Source: an uncultured Pseudomonas sp. (lineage in GTDB: Bacteria; Pseudomonadota; Gammaproteobacteria; Pseudomonadales; Pseudomonadaceae). Taken from it: 64,000 bases of DNA. Under the pieces are notes generated by a model, which was given only the letters and a program-made list of their open reading frames with translations, did not search any database and was not told where the DNA came from. A program made the translations under genes and the position numbers. The DNA is taken from assembly GCF_946885955.1 (NCBI RefSeq), contig NZ_CAMPHI010000009.1, positions 1 through 64,000 on the forward strand, written 5' to 3'. This document shows positions 19,085-27,866 of the stretch, piece by piece; positions within the stretch are counted from its first letter, which is position 1; each line of letters starts with the position of its first letter.

Positions 19085-20086
19085 ATGCCCCATGCCTCAC
19101 CCAAACCTTTCGCCCAGCGCCTGCGGGCGCTGCTGGTATTGCTCGCCCTCGGCCTCGCACCCACGCTGTCGGCGATGACGCTGCAGGCGAGCCGGCCGCC
19201 GTTCGGACTGAAGGGCGAGCCCGTAGAGTTCATCCGCAACGTCGCCTATGGCCCGGATAGCAGCAACAGGCTGGATATCTTCCTTCCCGCAGACGCCGCA
19301 GCGCGGAAACAGCCGACGCCATTGGTGGTGTTCATCCACGGCGGCGGGTTTTCCTCCGGCAGCAAGGAAAAAGCCTATAGCCGCGACAATCGCGACGCAC
19401 TCGCCACCCTGCTGCAGCACGGCATCGCCTATGCCACGATCGACTATCCGCTGCTGGCGCGGCACGAACAGCAAGGCCTGATCAAATCGCTGAACGGCGC
19501 GCGGCGGGCCTTGCAGTTCCTGCGCCTGAACCGGGAAACCTTCAATATCGACCCCGAGCGGATCGTCCTGATGGGCAGCTCCGCCGGCGGCAGCGCCGCG
19601 CTGTGGCTGGCCCTGCATGACGACATGGCCGACGCGAACAGCCCGGACCCGCTGGAACGCCAGTCCACCCGCGTGCGCGCCGTCGTCGCCATCGAGGTCC
19701 AGGCCACCCTGGACGTCGTGCGCTGGGAAGAAATATTCAAGGAATACCGCTTCACCATCAGCCGGTTCGAGAAAGCCAAGGCGCTGTATGGCATCGAAAC
19801 GCTGCAGCAGCTGAACGACCCGAGGATCGTCCAGTACCGCCACGAGATCGATCTGCTGCGCCTGATGGATAGTGCCGATCCGGAGATCTGGGTGGCCAAT
19901 CGCAACATTTCGGCAGCCGCCCCACGCAACGCCAGCACGCTCTACCATCACCCTTTCCACGCCAGGGCGCTGCAACAGCAGGCGATGCGCGTCGGCCTGA
20001 AAGGCCAGTTCCATATCCCGCAAATGAACATCGAACCCAGCGAAGATGAAAGCGCGGTCGACTTCATCCTGCGCAAGGTGCGCTAG
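19085..20086 (+). CDS. Secreted alpha/beta hydrolase (esterase/lipase-like)
   Basis: The 333-residue protein has a signal peptide (LLVLLALGLAPTLSAM). An HSL/BD-FAE-like hydrolase domain follows, with the oxyanion motif FIHGGGFSSGS near residue 80 and nucleophile elbow MGSSAGGSAAL near residue 163. The acid and histidine are less obvious; D in PSEDESAVDF near the end and H in HHPFHARA are candidates. The ATG at 19085 has GGAGAG upstream and gives the signal peptide at the N-terminus. It lies 182 bp after the lyase gene on the same strand, so removal of acetyl groups from polysaccharide or oligosaccharide is a reasonable but unproven role. Confidence 0.8.
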   Translation: MPHASPKPFAQRLRALLVLLALGLAPTLSAMTLQASRPPFGLKGEPVEFIRNVAYGPDSSNRLDIFLPADAAARKQPTPLVVFIHGGGFSSGSKEKAYSRDNRDALATLLQHGIAYATIDYPLLARHEQQGLIKSLNGARRALQFLRLNRETFNIDPERIVLMGSSAGGSAALWLALHDDMADANSPDPLERQSTRVRAVVAIEVQATLDVVRWEEIFKEYRFTISRFEKAKALYGIETLQQLNDPRIVQYRHEIDLLRLMDSADPEIWVANRNISAAAPRNASTLYHHPFHARALQQQAMRVGLKGQFHIPQMNIEPSEDESAVDFILRKVR

Positions 20087-20146
20087 CAGCCTGTCGAAGA
20101 TGCGCCCCCACGGCGAAAGCAGACCGCAGGGCTGACCCGACAATCC

Positions 20147-20176
20147 GTGGGAGGGGCTTTAGCCGCGAAAGGTTAT
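20147..20176. repeat. Pseudomonas REP-like element
   Basis: GTGGGAGGGGCTTTAGCCGC is the familiar start of a REP family scattered through Pseudomonas intergenic regions. It lies between the convergent hydrolase and isochorismatase genes; only one clear unit is seen. Confidence 0.6.
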
Positions 20177-20264
20177 CGGCAGTCTTCAACAGCCCGCCAG
20201 CCGGCGACCGGCGACCGGCATAGCCCGAACTGCCGATACCGGGCGCGCGGACCTAAGCTGCGTA

Positions 20265-20888
20265 TCAGCCGAGCTGCAGCGCCCGCTGATTGGACGCATA
20301 GATGCCGTCCGGCTGCAGCGGCGCGCCGTCGGCCAGCGCCGCCAGCCACTGATCGGTGCTGACCACCGCGGCGAAGCCGGTGTGCATCACCACGCTGAAC
20401 ACCCGATGAATCTCTTCGGCGCTCGCCGCACCAGCGGCATTGGCATAGGGCAAGGAGCCGCTGGCATCGTGCAACAGCTCGACCTTCCAGCCTTCATGGT
20501 GCGCCTGCACGACTGTCGAGCTATCGCAGTTGTGGGTCATGTAACCGACCACGCTCAGGGTGTCGACCTGCCGGTCGCGCAGCCAGGCAGCCAGATCGGT
20601 TTTGGCCAGCGCGCTTGCCAGCGACTTCTCCACCAGCAGGTCATACGGCCGCGCCGCGACCGAGGGGTGCAGCTCGGCCTGCTGACTGCCGCGGGCGAAC
20701 AGCGGCGATGTTTCCGCTGCCAGGTGCTGCACAACCACCACCGGAATGCCCGCGGCGCTGGCCGCATCCATGGCGCGGGCGATATTGCCCAGCGATAGCT
20801 GTACATCGGGAAACTCGATGCGCAGATTGCCGGTGACGTACTCGTTCTGCACGTCGATTACGATCAGTGCGCGTTTGGGCTGGCTCAT
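20265..20888 (-). CDS. Isochorismatase-family cysteine hydrolase
   Basis: Cytoplasmic hydrolase of 207 residues with the Asp-Lys-Cys triad layout of the family: D in ALIVIDVQNEYV, K in LVEKSLASAL and C in VGYMTHNCDSSTV. Members cleave isochorismate, nicotinamide or other amides; the substrate cannot be assigned. The ATG at 20888 has GAGGA upstream. It is divergent from a GlxA-like AraC regulator that also contains an amidase-like domain, a pairing often seen in Pseudomonas, which suggests the regulator controls this gene. Confidence 0.88.
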   Translation of the reverse strand: MSQPKRALIVIDVQNEYVTGNLRIEFPDVQLSLGNIARAMDAASAAGIPVVVVQHLAAETSPLFARGSQQAELHPSVAARPYDLLVEKSLASALAKTDLAAWLRDRQVDTLSVVGYMTHNCDSSTVVQAHHEGWKVELLHDASGSLPYANAAGAASAEEIHRVFSVVMHTGFAAVVSTDQWLAALADGAPLQPDGIYASNQRALQLG

Positions 20889-21004
20889 GGGGGTGTCCTC
20901 GTGCGTTGGTGATGGCGCCATTGTTTCGTCGTTCGGCCGAGACGAGTGAGTGGCCCGAATGACAGCTTGCGCTAATATCGGGCCAACACCGCCGGAGCCC
21001 AACC

Positions 21005-21958
21005 ATGCAGCCGCACCGAATCGCCGTGGTCGCGTTCGACCAGATCAGCCCCTTTCACCTCTCCGTACCCTGCCTGGTATTCGGCGATGTCGCGCCGCAG
21101 GAGCAGGGCTATGTCGTCGACGTCTGCGCCGCCGAGCCCGGGCCATTACGCACCACGGCGGGTTTCGAACTGCAGGTCAGCCATGGCCTGGAGGCGCTCG
21201 AAAAGGCCCAGACGATCATCCTGCCGAGCTGGCGCGACGGCGATGAAAAGCCGCCTGCGGCCTTGCTCGACGCACTGGTCGCCGCCCATCGACGCGGCGC
21301 GCTGCTGGTCGGTCTGTGCCTGGGCGCTTACGTTCTCGCCGCGACCGGGCTGCTCGATGGCCGCCGCGCGACCACCCACTGGGCCTGGGTCGAACACTTC
21401 AAGAGCCTGCATCCCAAGGTCCAGGTGGATGCCGATGTGCTCTACCTGGACGACGAAAATCTGCTGACATCGGCGGGCACCGCGGCGGCGCTGGATTGCT
21501 GCCTCTACCTGCTGAGAAAACACTGCGGCGCCGAGTTGGCGAACAAGGTGGCGCGGCGCCTGGTGATGTCTCCGCACCGCCAGGGCGGACAGGCGCAGTT
21601 CATCGACCAGCCCATCCCGAGCAACCGCCGCGACTCGCGGCTGGGCCAGCTGCTCGACTGGGCACGGGCCAACCTGCAACTGCCGCATACGCTCGACAGC
21701 CTGGCGGAAAAAGCCCTGATGAGCCGGCGCACCTTTAGCCGCCACTTCCGCCAGCACACCGGCACTACGGTCGGCGCCTGGCTGCTGGCCGAACGCCTGG
21801 CGCTGAGCCAGCGCCTGCTCGAAGGCAGCGACCGGCCCATCGACGCGGTCGCCTCACTGGCCGGCTTCGGCTCCCCGGTATCGCTGCGCCATCACTTCAG
21901 CAAGGCATTGGGCATCTCGCCAAGCCACTATCGACGCAGCTTTCGCGGTAGGGTTTGA
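21005..21958 (+). CDS. GlxA-type transcriptional regulator (DJ-1/PfpI domain + AraC HTH)
   Basis: The 317-residue protein has an N-terminal DJ-1/PfpI glutamine-amidotransferase-like domain (about 5-170; GALLVGLCLGAYVLAATGLLDGRRATTHW with Cys in the nucleophile-elbow position). A C-terminal double helix-turn-helix of AraC type follows (about 215-315; SLAEKALMSRRTFSRHFRQHTGTTVGAWL and the second helix LAGFGSPVSLRHHFSKALGISPSHYRRSF). Relatives sense quaternary amines or other small ligands. It is transcribed away from the isochorismatase gene with 116 bp between starts, room for a shared control region. Confidence 0.9.
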   Translation: MQPHRIAVVAFDQISPFHLSVPCLVFGDVAPQEQGYVVDVCAAEPGPLRTTAGFELQVSHGLEALEKAQTIILPSWRDGDEKPPAALLDALVAAHRRGALLVGLCLGAYVLAATGLLDGRRATTHWAWVEHFKSLHPKVQVDADVLYLDDENLLTSAGTAAALDCCLYLLRKHCGAELANKVARRLVMSPHRQGGQAQFIDQPIPSNRRDSRLGQLLDWARANLQLPHTLDSLAEKALMSRRTFSRHFRQHTGTTVGAWLLAERLALSQRLLEGSDRPIDAVASLAGFGSPVSLRHHFSKALGISPSHYRRSFRGRV

Positions 21959-22156
21959 AGGGTGTTCGGGGGGAATCGGATAAGAGCGGTGATTCACGTT
22001 AGGCTGTTTTCGGCCAGGAGCAGTCAGTCACGGCAGGCAGAGTCGACTCCGAGATGCTGCTCGGCAGCATCAATATCGTGGTGTCCCCTATTACTTAGGG
22101 TCAGTTGGCCGAGCAGCAGGGTCGACGCCAGCCGCTTTGAGCGGCTCACATAACTA

Positions 22157-22183
22157 AAGCCCCCCGGCTCTGCCGGGGGATGT
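22157..22183 (-). terminator. Stem-loop terminator after the AapJ-like gene
   Basis: CCCCCGGC TCT GCCGGGGG forms a strong hairpin. On the minus strand it is followed by CTTTAG rather than a long U-run. It starts about 15 bp after the stop of the minus-strand binding-protein gene and could also stop plus-strand transcription. Confidence 0.7.
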
Positions 22184-22197
22184 TTACCCTAAGACGG

Positions 22198-23226
22198 TCA
22201 GCGCACCGGTGGTGCGTATTGCAGACCACCTTTGTTCCACAGGGCGTTCAGGCCACGCTCGATCTTCAGCTCGCTGCCGGCACCGACATTGCGCTCGAAG
22301 CTCTCGCCGTAGTTGCCCACCTGCTTGACGATCCGCACGGCCCAGTCTTTCGGCAGTTGCAGGTCCTTGCCAAACTCACCCTCGGCCCCCAACAGGCGGG
22401 CGACGTCCGGATTCTTGGTGGTCTTGGCCATTTCCTCGACGTTCTTCGAGGTGATGCCCAGTTCCTCGGCGTTGACCATGGCGAACAGGCTCCAGCGCAC
22501 GATGTTGAACCAGTCATCATCACCCTGGCGCACCGCCGGACCGAGCGGCTCCTTGGAGATCACTTCCGGCAACACCATGTAATCCTGCGGCGCGGCCAGT
22601 TTGAGGCGCTGCGCATAGAGTGCAGACTGATCGGAGGTCAGCACGTCGCAACGGCCTGCCTCCATCGACTTGGTGCTCTCATCGATGGCGTCATAGGTAA
22701 TCGGAGTGTATTTCAGACCATTGGCACGAAAGTAGTCAGAGAGGTTCAGCTCGGTGGTGGTGCCGGCCAGAATGCAGATGGTGGCACCATCGAGTTCCTT
22801 GGCACTGGTGACGCCCAACTTCTTGTTCACCAATAAACCCTGGCCGTCGTAGTAGTTCACGCCGGTGAAGTTCAGGCCCATCCCGGAGTCGCGCGAGCTG
22901 GTCCAGGTGGTGTTGCGCGAGAGGATGTCGATTTCGCCGGACTGCAGCGCGGTGAAGCGCTCCTTGGCGGTCAGCGGACTGTACTTGACCTTGGACGCAT
23001 CGCCGAACAGGGCGGCGGCCACGGCGCGGCAGACATCGACGTCGAGGCCCAGATAGTTGCCCTTCTTATCTGCATAGGAGAAGCCCGGTAGGCCATCACT
23101 GATACCGCACTGGACGAAGCCTTTTTCCTTCACCGCATCCAGGGTTGCGCCTGCTTGGGCGAAGCTGCTGGCGCCGAGCACTACTGCCGCAGTCACTACA
23201 GCCAGGGTGGATTTCATCGTCTTCAT
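22198..23226 (-). CDS. AapJ-type general L-amino acid ABC transporter binding protein
   Basis: Periplasmic solute-binding protein, family 3, 342 residues. A signal peptide (cleavage near SSFAQA-GAT) is followed by AapJ wording: VKEKGFVQCGISDGLPGFSYADKKGNYLGLDVDVCRAVAAALFGD, FTALQSGEIDILSRNTTWT and GESFERNVGAGS. In other Pseudomonas aapJ heads aapJQMP; here no permease or ATPase gene adjoins it, and it sits last in a minus-strand run after ornithine cyclodeaminase. It may supply a transporter encoded elsewhere. AACAACAGCAAC lies close to its ribosome site (GAGG), a possible Hfq/Crc target. Confidence 0.9.
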   Translation of the reverse strand: MKTMKSTLAVVTAAVVLGASSFAQAGATLDAVKEKGFVQCGISDGLPGFSYADKKGNYLGLDVDVCRAVAAALFGDASKVKYSPLTAKERFTALQSGEIDILSRNTTWTSSRDSGMGLNFTGVNYYDGQGLLVNKKLGVTSAKELDGATICILAGTTTELNLSDYFRANGLKYTPITYDAIDESTKSMEAGRCDVLTSDQSALYAQRLKLAAPQDYMVLPEVISKEPLGPAVRQGDDDWFNIVRWSLFAMVNAEELGITSKNVEEMAKTTKNPDVARLLGAEGEFGKDLQLPKDWAVRIVKQVGNYGESFERNVGAGSELKIERGLNALWNKGGLQYAPPVR

Positions 23227-23346
23227 TGGGAGAACCTCAGTTGCTGTTGTTATGTTTGGGCAACAGGGGACAGCCCACGGTACTGGCCTGAATCATCAGG
23301 CAGAAACGACATTGTTCGTGGTCTGCCCCCCGTTCCGACTGCGCTA

Positions 23347-24411
23347 TCAGGCTATGCGCCGCACGGACTTGCGTGCCTTGCTGGATCGGGTGTAGCGGAA
23401 GAGGTCTTTCGGGTCGTTGTCATCGCCATGCTCGCCCCAGGGAACCAGTTCGATGCCGATACCCAGGTTGCGTTTCTCGGCCTGCTCGTTGATGTAGCGC
23501 AGGGTGGAGTAGTCCTCCAGGGCGAATCCCACGGAGTCGAAGATGGTGACCTGCTCGGCACCGACACGCCCCGGCTCCTGGCCTGCCAGCACACGCCAGA
23601 GGTCGACCACCGGGAAGTCCGCCGGCATCTGTTGGATATCCCCCTCGATGCGCGTCTGCGGCTCGTACTCGACGAACACCTTGCCGGTTTTCAGCACGTC
23701 CGCATGCAGTTCGGTCTTGCCCGGACAATCCCCGCCTACTCCGTTGATGTGCATTCCGGGTTCGATCAGGTCGGGGGTGAGGATGGTCGCGTAGGCCTTG
23801 TCGGCAGTCACGGTGGTGACGATGTCGGCGCCCCGTACGGCTTCTGCCGTGGAGTGGGCCCGGATGATCTTCAGCGACGGATGGGCGGACAGGTTGCGGA
23901 TGAGCTTTTCGGTGGCCTCCGGGTCCACGTCATAGACCGAGATTTCCTCGATGCCCAGGTGATAGTGGAAGGCCAGCGCCTGGAATTCGCTCTGCGCACC
24001 GTTGCCGATGAGGGCCATGCGCCGGGAGTCGGGGCGGGCCAGGGCACGCGCCGCCATGAGTGAGGTGGCGCAGGTGCGCAGTGCGGTGGCGACGGTCAGC
24101 TCGGAGAGGAGCACCGGATAGCCGGTTTCTACGTCGGCCAGGACGCCGAAGGCCATGACGGTGTAGAGGCCGCGCTGGGTGTTCTGGGGGTGGCCGTTGA
24201 CGTACTTGAAGGCATAGCGCTGGGCGTTGGACACCGGCATCAGCTCAATGACGCCGATGTCGGAGTGGTTGGCGACACGTGCCGATTTGTCGAACGCGGG
24301 CCAGTTGATGAAGTCATCGCGAATGGCGTCGGCGAGTTCGCCGATGAACGATGCGATACCGATGTCCTGCACTAATTGGGACATGGTTGGGACGTCTACG
24401 AAGCGGGTCAT
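23347..24411 (-). CDS. ocd: Ornithine cyclodeaminase
   Basis: NAD-dependent enzyme converting L-ornithine to L-proline with release of ammonia, in the OCD/mu-crystallin family. The 354-residue protein has KYVNGHPQNTQRGLYTVMAFGVLADVETGYP near the N-terminus and ATALRTCATSLMAARALARPDSRRMALIGNGAQSEFQALAF, where the last part is the dinucleotide-binding loop. INGVGGDCPGKTELHADVL is the typical substrate/NAD region; the length fits the ~350-residue Pseudomonas type. GGAGG precedes the ATG. It is 20 bp downstream of the broken permease gene in a likely amine/ornithine catabolic operon. Confidence 0.93.
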   Translation of the reverse strand: MTRFVDVPTMSQLVQDIGIASFIGELADAIRDDFINWPAFDKSARVANHSDIGVIELMPVSNAQRYAFKYVNGHPQNTQRGLYTVMAFGVLADVETGYPVLLSELTVATALRTCATSLMAARALARPDSRRMALIGNGAQSEFQALAFHYHLGIEEISVYDVDPEATEKLIRNLSAHPSLKIIRAHSTAEAVRGADIVTTVTADKAYATILTPDLIEPGMHINGVGGDCPGKTELHADVLKTGKVFVEYEPQTRIEGDIQQMPADFPVVDLWRVLAGQEPGRVGAEQVTIFDSVGFALEDYSTLRYINEQAEKRNLGIGIELVPWGEHGDDNDPKDLFRYTRSSKARKSVRRIA

Positions 24412-24428
24412 GAAAACCTCCGTCAGTT

Positions 24429-25316
24429 TTAGGGATTGGAATTTGCAACGACTGGCGATGAGGTCTTACTGCGGCTATAGGCAATCAGCAGGAAGATGAA
24501 CCAGAGGGGCATGAAGTAGAGCGCCGTTCGCGTGTCAGGCTTGAGTGCGAGCAAGCACAGTACGAAGACCAGGAACACGAGGGTGATGACCGCCAGCCAC
24601 CGGGCAACTTGAAGCGGGACCGTTGGTGCGCAGCCGGATTCTGCTTCCGGTAGGCGATGTAAGACGTCAGGATCATGGACCAGGTGAAGATCACCAGGAT
24701 CGCCGAGATCGTCGAGATCAGGGTGAAGACAGTCATCACCTCGGGAATGATAAACAGCAGGGTGAGGCCAACCAGCATGCAGATGCCGGACAACATCAGG
24801 CTGTATACCGGCACGCTCAGAGAGGACAACTTGGCGAAGATCGCGGGGGCACTTTTGCGCTCTGCCAGCCCGAACAGCATGCGGCATCCCGAGTAGACGC
24901 CACTGTTTGCCGAGGAGGCAGCTGAGGTCAGTACGACGAAGTTGATCATCCCGGCGGCTGCCGGGAAGCCGGCCAGGAGGAACAGTTCCACGAAGGGGCT
25001 GCGATTCGACGGGATCTCTGCCCAGGTAGGTGGCGACAATGTCCGCGAAGGATTTGAAGCGCAGATTGGACAGCAGGAGTTCACCCATTGCCCGCATGAC
25101 GAAGAGCAGGAAGAACCCGAGGATCGCGTAGACCAGCACAGTTGAGGTACCGGCCAGTGCGATCACCTTGCCTGACCCCATGAAGAGCCCGGTTCCAATT
25201 GCACCACCAATGGCAATTAACTGGATGTGACGGTTTTCCACAGTCCGTTGCAAGTGCCCATCGCTGTCGGACTTGATGTGGATACGTTCATCAAGGCTTC
25301 CGGAAATTTTCTCCAT
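24429..25316 (-). pseudogene. Broken CycA-type D-Ser/D-Ala/Gly permease (APC family)
   Basis: The reading begins normally at MEKISGSLDERIHIKS and ENRHIQLIAIGGAIGTGLFMGSG, with AAGAGG upstream of the ATG. After about 90 residues (ADIVATYLG) it jumps to sequence that belongs near residue 280 of CycA, and in another frame: EIPSNRSPFVELFLLAG then INFVVLTSAASSANSGVYS. Near 24600 the frame shifts back (WLAVITLVFLVFVL) and ends with KTSSPVVANSNP. Compared with a ~470-residue permease, some 190 residues are missing and two frame changes are needed. The transporter is therefore dead unless sequencing errors explain part of it. It lies between ocd and the amidohydrolase gene. Confidence 0.88.
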
Positions 25317-25470
25317 GTTCGACCTCTTGTTTTTGTAGTGAGATAGGTTCGAGCTGCCGGCAAAGGGCGCGACAAGGACCTCCCAGGCATGTCGCGGGGT
25401 GGATACAGGGGCGGTGGTGTGCCCTCGCGCGGGCCTAGCCTGCGCGGGGTATTCGTGTGGGCTGAATGGC

Positions 25471-26502
25471 TTAACTGTTGCTTTCAAACCCTTGCAGGGT
25501 GTTCACCGCGTTGATGCCGATTTCATCGACCATGTAGCCGCCCTCCATCACGAACAACGTGGGGAGGCGGGCACTGGCGATCTGCTCGCCCATGCGGAGG
25601 AAGTCCTCGCTGGTGAGGCGGAAATGGCTGATCGGATCGCCTTCGAAGGTGTCCACGCCCAGCGATACGACCAGGAATTCCGGCTGGTAGGCCACGACAC
25701 GATCCAAGGCATTCTTTAGCGCTTCGCGGTAGCAATCCCAGGTGGTGCCTTTCGCCAGCGGGTAGTTGGCGGTGAAACCCGTTCCCGGGCCAGTGCCTTG
25801 CTCGTGCGCGTACCCAGAGAAATAGGGGTAGGACACGTAGGGGTCCCCATGAATCGAAGTGAAGAAAACGTCCGGGCGGTCGTAGAAGATGTTCTGTGTG
25901 CCGTTGCCGTGGTGGAAGTCGACATCCAGGACGGCCACACGCTTCGCGCCTCGGCTCAGGCAGCGCTCGGCGGCGATAGCGGCATTGTTCAAATAGCAGT
26001 AGCCGCCCATGTACTCGCGAGCGGCGTGGTGACCTGGCGGGCGACACAGGGCGAAGGCGCTATGGACGCCACCAATGATCCGCTCCATGGCGGTCAACGC
26101 GACGTTGGCGCTGCTGCGCACCGCTTCCCAAGTGCCAGTGGTAATGGGTGCTCCAGCGTCCATGGCATAGAAGCCGAGCTTGCCGTCGATGAAGCCAGGC
26201 TCTTGGTCGATGGCCAAGTCACGCACCGGCCATACGAGCGGCAGAGCGTCGTGCGTTTTGCCAGTAGCGACCCATTCTGTCCAGGCATTCTCCAGAAAGG
26301 TTACATAGCGCTCGCTGTGGGCTGCGACATAGCAGGAACGGTCGAATGCCTGTTCTGCGATGATTTCCCCCAGGCGCGTACTTTGCACGCGAACCAGTAC
26401 TGTGTCGGCGCGTTGCGGATTTTCGAAGGAAGGCTTTACAGCCCCGTCTTTAAGCTCGGAGCCATGATGCAGGCGGTGCTTGGAACTGAAGACTGTCAGC
26501 AC
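25471..26502 (-). CDS. Acetylpolyamine amidohydrolase (class II histone-deacetylase-like)
   Basis: Zinc hydrolase that removes acetyl groups from acetylated polyamines. The 343-residue protein has the HDAC core: CRPPGHHAA (paired catalytic His), VAVLDVDFHHGNGTQ (zinc Asp and His) and LVVSLGVDTFEGDPI (second zinc Asp), plus VMEGGYMVDE. Length and wording fit the bacterial ApaH/AphA group, where acetylcadaverine or acetylputrescine are typical substrates. The start is a GTG with AGAGGA upstream. It is first in a minus-strand run with the broken permease and ocd, and divergent from an Lrp-type regulator, supporting an amine-catabolic operon. Confidence 0.9.
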   Translation of the reverse strand: MLTVFSSKHRLHHGSELKDGAVKPSFENPQRADTVLVRVQSTRLGEIIAEQAFDRSCYVAAHSERYVTFLENAWTEWVATGKTHDALPLVWPVRDLAIDQEPGFIDGKLGFYAMDAGAPITTGTWEAVRSSANVALTAMERIIGGVHSAFALCRPPGHHAAREYMGGYCYLNNAAIAAERCLSRGAKRVAVLDVDFHHGNGTQNIFYDRPDVFFTSIHGDPYVSYPYFSGYAHEQGTGPGTGFTANYPLAKGTTWDCYREALKNALDRVVAYQPEFLVVSLGVDTFEGDPISHFRLTSEDFLRMGEQIASARLPTLFVMEGGYMVDEIGINAVNTLQGFESNS

Positions 26503-26628
26503 GCGAATGTCCTCTTGTTACAGGGGGGGTAATGAGGACAATTTTCGCCACGAATTGCCGAAAATGCTTTGCTTTATGTCTGTGATTGCCGGATCTTTTA
26601 GCAAAGATGTCGGCAAGTGGTGGGGTGA

Positions 26629-27114
26629 ATGAGCAAAAGTATTGCTTCTGATAAGTTGGACGGGGTCGACCGGACTCTACTGCGCCTTCTACAAGCGGAC
26701 GGCACTCTGTCCAGTGCGGCGCTCGGAGAGCGGCTTTCGATGACGGTGACCCCATGCTGGCGGCGCCGTAAGCGCTTGGAGGATCTCGGGGTGATTAGGG
26801 ACTATCAGGCCAATCTGGACCGGCGCAAGCTGGGGTTCGATGTTCTGGCGTTCGCCCAGGTTCGCTTTGGCAACCACTCGGCAAATGCCCCTGATGACTT
26901 CGAGCAGGTAATCCTCGGGCTCCCGGAGGTGCTGTCTTGCCACAAGGTGACGGGTGAAGCGGACTACGTACTGACGGTGCTGGCTACCGACCTGGAGAGC
27001 TACGGGCGTTTCGTAGAGGATGTGTTACGCCGACAGCCGGGTATCGCATCGATTCAGTCGAGTCTTGCCCTGCGGGAAATCAAGGCGGTGACGCGGATAC
27101 CGGTACTGGAATAG
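26629..27114 (+). CDS. Lrp/AsnC-family transcriptional regulator
   Basis: The 161-residue protein has an N-terminal helix-turn-helix (about 8-60; LDGVDRTLLRLLQADGTLSSAALGERLSMTVTPCWRRRKRLEDLGVI) and a C-terminal RAM/AsnC effector domain (about 75-150; EVLSCHKVTGEADYVLTVLATDLESY). It is divergent from the acetylpolyamine amidohydrolase gene with 126 bp between starts, the classic layout for local control of an amino-acid or amine catabolic operon. The likely ligand is an amino acid, possibly ornithine or lysine; this is inference. Confidence 0.92.
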   Translation: MSKSIASDKLDGVDRTLLRLLQADGTLSSAALGERLSMTVTPCWRRRKRLEDLGVIRDYQANLDRRKLGFDVLAFAQVRFGNHSANAPDDFEQVILGLPEVLSCHKVTGEADYVLTVLATDLESYGRFVEDVLRRQPGIASIQSSLALREIKAVTRIPVLE

Positions 27115-27459
27115 CTCGCGCTGGGCGGTTGCAGGAGCTGAGTGCAACACCGCCGTTGAATTGAAGCGGGAACATCATGGCGCATAGCCATGGACGAAAA
27201 GCCTCGCCTGCTCGTTGCAGCGGCGCTAGCTAGCCATTAACGACTCCTTGTCCAACCGGCTCGTCCCCCCTTCTTGAACGTTCACCGGCAGCCAAGGCCA
27301 CCCGCAGCCTGGCGCGGTTTATTCTGTGCTGCGTACCAGGTAGCGGTTGCCCTGCGGCAGACGCGGTGGTTCAGTACGGCAATTGCCGACAAGATTCGCA
27401 GGCCGGCCAGGGCGCCGGTGTGACGAGTCGCATTTCCTTGACCTTGTGGACAGCTCGCC
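27115..27459. other. Intergenic region after the Lrp gene
   Basis: About 345 bp with no convincing gene. On the minus strand the frame ending near 27319 reads TEPPRLPQGNRYLVRSTE, which has the look of a protein C-terminus but which I cannot assign. Given the remnants that follow, this stretch is probably also decayed sequence. Confidence 0.35.
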
Positions 27460-27801
27460 GTGGATGGATCGCGTGCGTTGTGTCTGTCGCCTCTGCTGCT
27501 GCCGTTGGCGGCGGCGGCCGACGTATTGCGCCTGGTCGCCGCCCCCTGGCCGCCGCTCAATGACCGCAACCTGCCGCACAACGGGGTGGCGTCGGATCTG
27601 GTCAGCACTGCGCTGGGGTGGGCCGGCTATGCCACGCATTACCGGGAGGTGCCCTGGGAGCGCGCGCTGCGCGGCCTGCATATCCTGGTGCGGCGCAGCT
27701 TGCTCGAGCATGAGCGCATAGTCGCGGCCTTCGATCGGGCCATCGCCGCCATACGCGCCGATGGCAGCTATGCGGCGATTCTCGAGCGGCATGGCCTTTG
27801 A
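27460..27801 (+). pseudogene. Remnant of a family-3 solute-binding protein
   Basis: A 113-codon frame joins the start of a periplasmic binding protein to its end. The start is a secretion-like segment LLLPLAAAA, then DVLRLVAAPWPPLNDRNLPHNGVASDLVSTALGWAGY and REVPWERALRGL. The end is AFDRAIAAIRADGSYAAILERHGL, typical for the last helix. Intact members have about 230-260 residues, so the middle ~130-150 residues, including most of the ligand site, are missing. The frame is still open. Confidence 0.7.
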
Positions 27802-27815
27802 TCGCAGATTCTTTT

Positions 27816-27846
27816 CCCGCCTGGTGCGCAGGGCGCACCAGGCGGG
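27816..27846. terminator. Perfect 14-bp stem-loop between convergent remnants
   Basis: CCCGCCTGGTGCGC, loop AGG, then its exact complement. It sits between the stops of the convergent binding-protein and TldD remnants, so it probably served as a bidirectional terminator. Neither strand has a clear U-run after the stem. Confidence 0.6.
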
Positions 27847-27866
27847 CCCTGGCATACCGGCCCTGT

